This document shows, one piece after another, positions 62,558 through 64,000 of a DNA stretch of 64,000 nucleotides. The notes below the pieces were generated by a model. The model worked only from the letters and a program-made list of their open reading frames with translations, did not search any database and was not told where the DNA came from. The position numbers were made by a program, and so were the translations under genes. The stretch spans positions 2,549,001 through 2,613,000 of the forward strand of contig NZ_LR738849.1 in the NCBI RefSeq assembly GCF_902702915.1, read 5' to 3'. The stretch comes from Desulfovibrio sp. 86 (GTDB taxonomy: Bacteria; Desulfobacterota; Desulfovibrionia; Desulfovibrionales; Desulfovibrionaceae). Numbering within the stretch: position 1 is the first letter of the stretch; every line of letters starts with the position of its first letter.

Positions 62558-63913
62558 ATGCCAAAAAACGCGGCCCTCATTCTGGCGGCAGGCAAGGGCA
62601 CCCGCATGCATTCCGACAAGCCCAAGGTTTTGCAGACCATGCTGGGCGAACCCATGCTGGCCAGTGTGCTCGCGGCCTTGCGCCCCGTATTTGCCGAAGA
62701 TGTCTGGATTGTGACAGGACACAAGGCCGAAATGGTGCAAGCCGCCTTTCCGGACGCATCCTTTGTTCTTCAGAAACAGCAGCTCGGCACCGGGCATGCT
62801 CTCATACAGGCTCTGCCCACGCTGGTCGCGGCGGGCTGCACCCACCTGCTGGTGGTCAACGGCGACGCGCCCCTGCTCTCGGAATCGCTCGTGCGCCAGT
62901 TTCTGGCCGAAGCCGTGGGCGCTGACCTGGCCTTTGCCACCATTGAACTGGACAACCCCGGCGCTTATGGCCGCGTGGTGCGGCAGGGCGAAGATGTGCG
63001 CGCCATTGTGGAGGCCAAGGATTACGATCCGTCGCTCTACGGGCCGCCAACCAATGAAGTCAACGCGGGCATGTACTACTGCGCGCTGAACGCGGTGGAA
63101 AGCCTGCTGCCCCGTATCGGCAAAGCCAACAAGAGCGGCGAATACTATATCACCGACCTCGTCGGCCTGGCTGTGGCGGAAAAATACAATGTTCTCGGCG
63201 TGCGCTGCGGACGCGACGACGGCCTCATGGGGGTGAACTCGCCCCTGGAACTGGAGCGGATGGAAGAAACCCTGCGCGAGCGAAGGGTACGCGATCTGCT
63301 TGCCTCGGGCGTCATCATTCACGCGGCCGCCAGCGTGCGCGTGGGTCTCCTGGCCGAGGTGGAACCCGGCGTGGAGCTTACTGGTCCTTGTGAAATTTAC
63401 GGGCATTCGCGCATCCTGCGCGGCGCTTCCGTGGCCTCGCACTGCGTGATCCGCGACAGCGTCGTCAGCAACGGGGCGCAGATACGTTCCTTTTCGCACC
63501 TTGAAGGCGCCCATGTGGGTGACGATGCCCTTGTGGGGCCCTACGCACGGCTGCGCCCCGGCGCGGTGCTTGAGTCCCAGTCGCATGTGGGCAATTTTGT
63601 CGAGCTGAAAAAGACGCGCCTGGGCCGGGGGGCCAAAGCCAACCACCTGAGCTATCTCGGCGACGCGGATGTGGGAGCGGGCAGCAATATCGGCGCTGGC
63701 ACCATCACCTGCAATTATGACGGCAAAAACAAGCATGTCACCAAGATAGGCCAGCGAGCCTTCATTGGCAGCAACACAGCCCTGGTGGCCCCGGTGAGCG
63801 TGGGCGACGACGCGCTTGTGGGGGCGGGGTCGGTCATCACCATAGACGTGCCTGCTGGAGAACTGGGCATCGCCAGGGAAAAGCAGAAAAATCTGCCGCG
63901 CCGGAAAAACTGA
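62558..63913 (+). CDS. glmU: Bifunctional GlcNAc-1-P uridyltransferase/GlcN-1-P acetyltransferase
   Basis: This 451-residue enzyme makes UDP-GlcNAc for peptidoglycan and LPS. The N-terminal pyrophosphorylase has LAAGKGTRMHSDKPKVL and NGDAPLL. The C-terminal left-handed beta-helix shows hexapeptide repeats and GPYARLRPG, NFVELKKTRLGRGAKANHL and GAGTITCNYDG. ATG 62558 follows AAGGAGACAGTA. It is the last complete gene; the 87 nt to the window end hold nothing clear. Confidence 0.96.
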   Translation: MPKNAALILAAGKGTRMHSDKPKVLQTMLGEPMLASVLAALRPVFAEDVWIVTGHKAEMVQAAFPDASFVLQKQQLGTGHALIQALPTLVAAGCTHLLVVNGDAPLLSESLVRQFLAEAVGADLAFATIELDNPGAYGRVVRQGEDVRAIVEAKDYDPSLYGPPTNEVNAGMYYCALNAVESLLPRIGKANKSGEYYITDLVGLAVAEKYNVLGVRCGRDDGLMGVNSPLELERMEETLRERRVRDLLASGVIIHAAASVRVGLLAEVEPGVELTGPCEIYGHSRILRGASVASHCVIRDSVVSNGAQIRSFSHLEGAHVGDDALVGPYARLRPGAVLESQSHVGNFVELKKTRLGRGAKANHLSYLGDADVGAGSNIGAGTITCNYDGKNKHVTKIGQRAFIGSNTALVAPVSVGDDALVGAGSVITIDVPAGELGIAREKQKNLPRRKN

Positions 63914-64000
63914 CGCGGATCCTGGGGGGCGCCTGTACGGGGCACGCGCCGCTGATTTGCGCAGGGCGCGGGCAACGCAGGGTATGGCAATACAGGTGCG

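Overview
This is a GC-rich bacterial chromosome segment, most likely from Desulfovibrio or another member of the Desulfovibrionaceae. I infer this from gene content: a Tat-exported methylmenaquinol:fumarate reductase (mfrABE), an energy-converting-hydrogenase-related (Ehr) membrane complex, a glycine cleavage system with split P protein, a V4R protein, and heavy use of sigma-54 with NtrC-type activators. The species is not proven from the window. I see no rRNA, tRNA, prophage, transposase or CRISPR array, so this is core chromosome interspersed with short non-coding repeats.

Layout. 1-1.2 kb: the end of one gene and a V4R protein. 1.2-8 kb: mfrABE plus an orphan ModA-like binding protein on the minus strand, divergent from a PrpR-type sigma-54 activator. 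8.3-13.6 kb: a TauE/SafE permease and a small membrane protein, divergent from a histidine kinase/NtrC-type regulator pair. 14-18.6 kb: a TPR protein, hisC-cmk, a universal stress protein and a sigma-54-linked unknown gene. 19-24.3 kb: a ZraP/ZraS/ZraR-like metal or envelope stress locus with a SHOCT protein and a Gly/His-rich secreted peptide. 24.6-32.5 kb: a six-gene Ehr-type complex whose large subunit lacks NiFe ligands, followed upstream by a UDP-glucuronate decarboxylase. 33.6-38.3 kb: a TatD-family nuclease and pstSCAB. 38.6-44.6 kb: lplA-gcvT-gcvH-gcvPA-gcvPB. 44.8-51.2 kb: secA, a MoaE-like gene and a 912-residue membrane protein with a CCHC zinc knuckle. 51.3-53.8 kb: a benzoylformate-decarboxylase-like enzyme and a 115-residue unknown. 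54-64 kb: mgtA with a previously uncalled 47-residue membrane protein ahead of it, two envelope proteins, mntP, an OsmC-like protein, a glycosyltransferase and glmU.

Regulation. Four intergenic regions carry GG-N10-GC/GT (-24/-12) promoters. Three of them lie next to a gene for a sigma-54 activator. Two of those divergent regions also carry repeated half-sites that could be enhancers.

Repeats. Three short families are dispersed through the window. Family A is about 127-151 bp with TAGAGCA ends. Family B is about 150 bp with GGAAACGC-type ends and resembles an IS5-group MITE. Family C is a 40-nt hairpin followed by a C-rich tract. All three full copies of B start exactly at a stop codon (zraP-like, mgtA, mntP), and two A copies include the TAG stop of pstB and an osmC-like gene. 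I consider this, the NiFe-less Ehr complex, the zinc-knuckle membrane protein and the small protein ahead of mgtA the points most worth following up.
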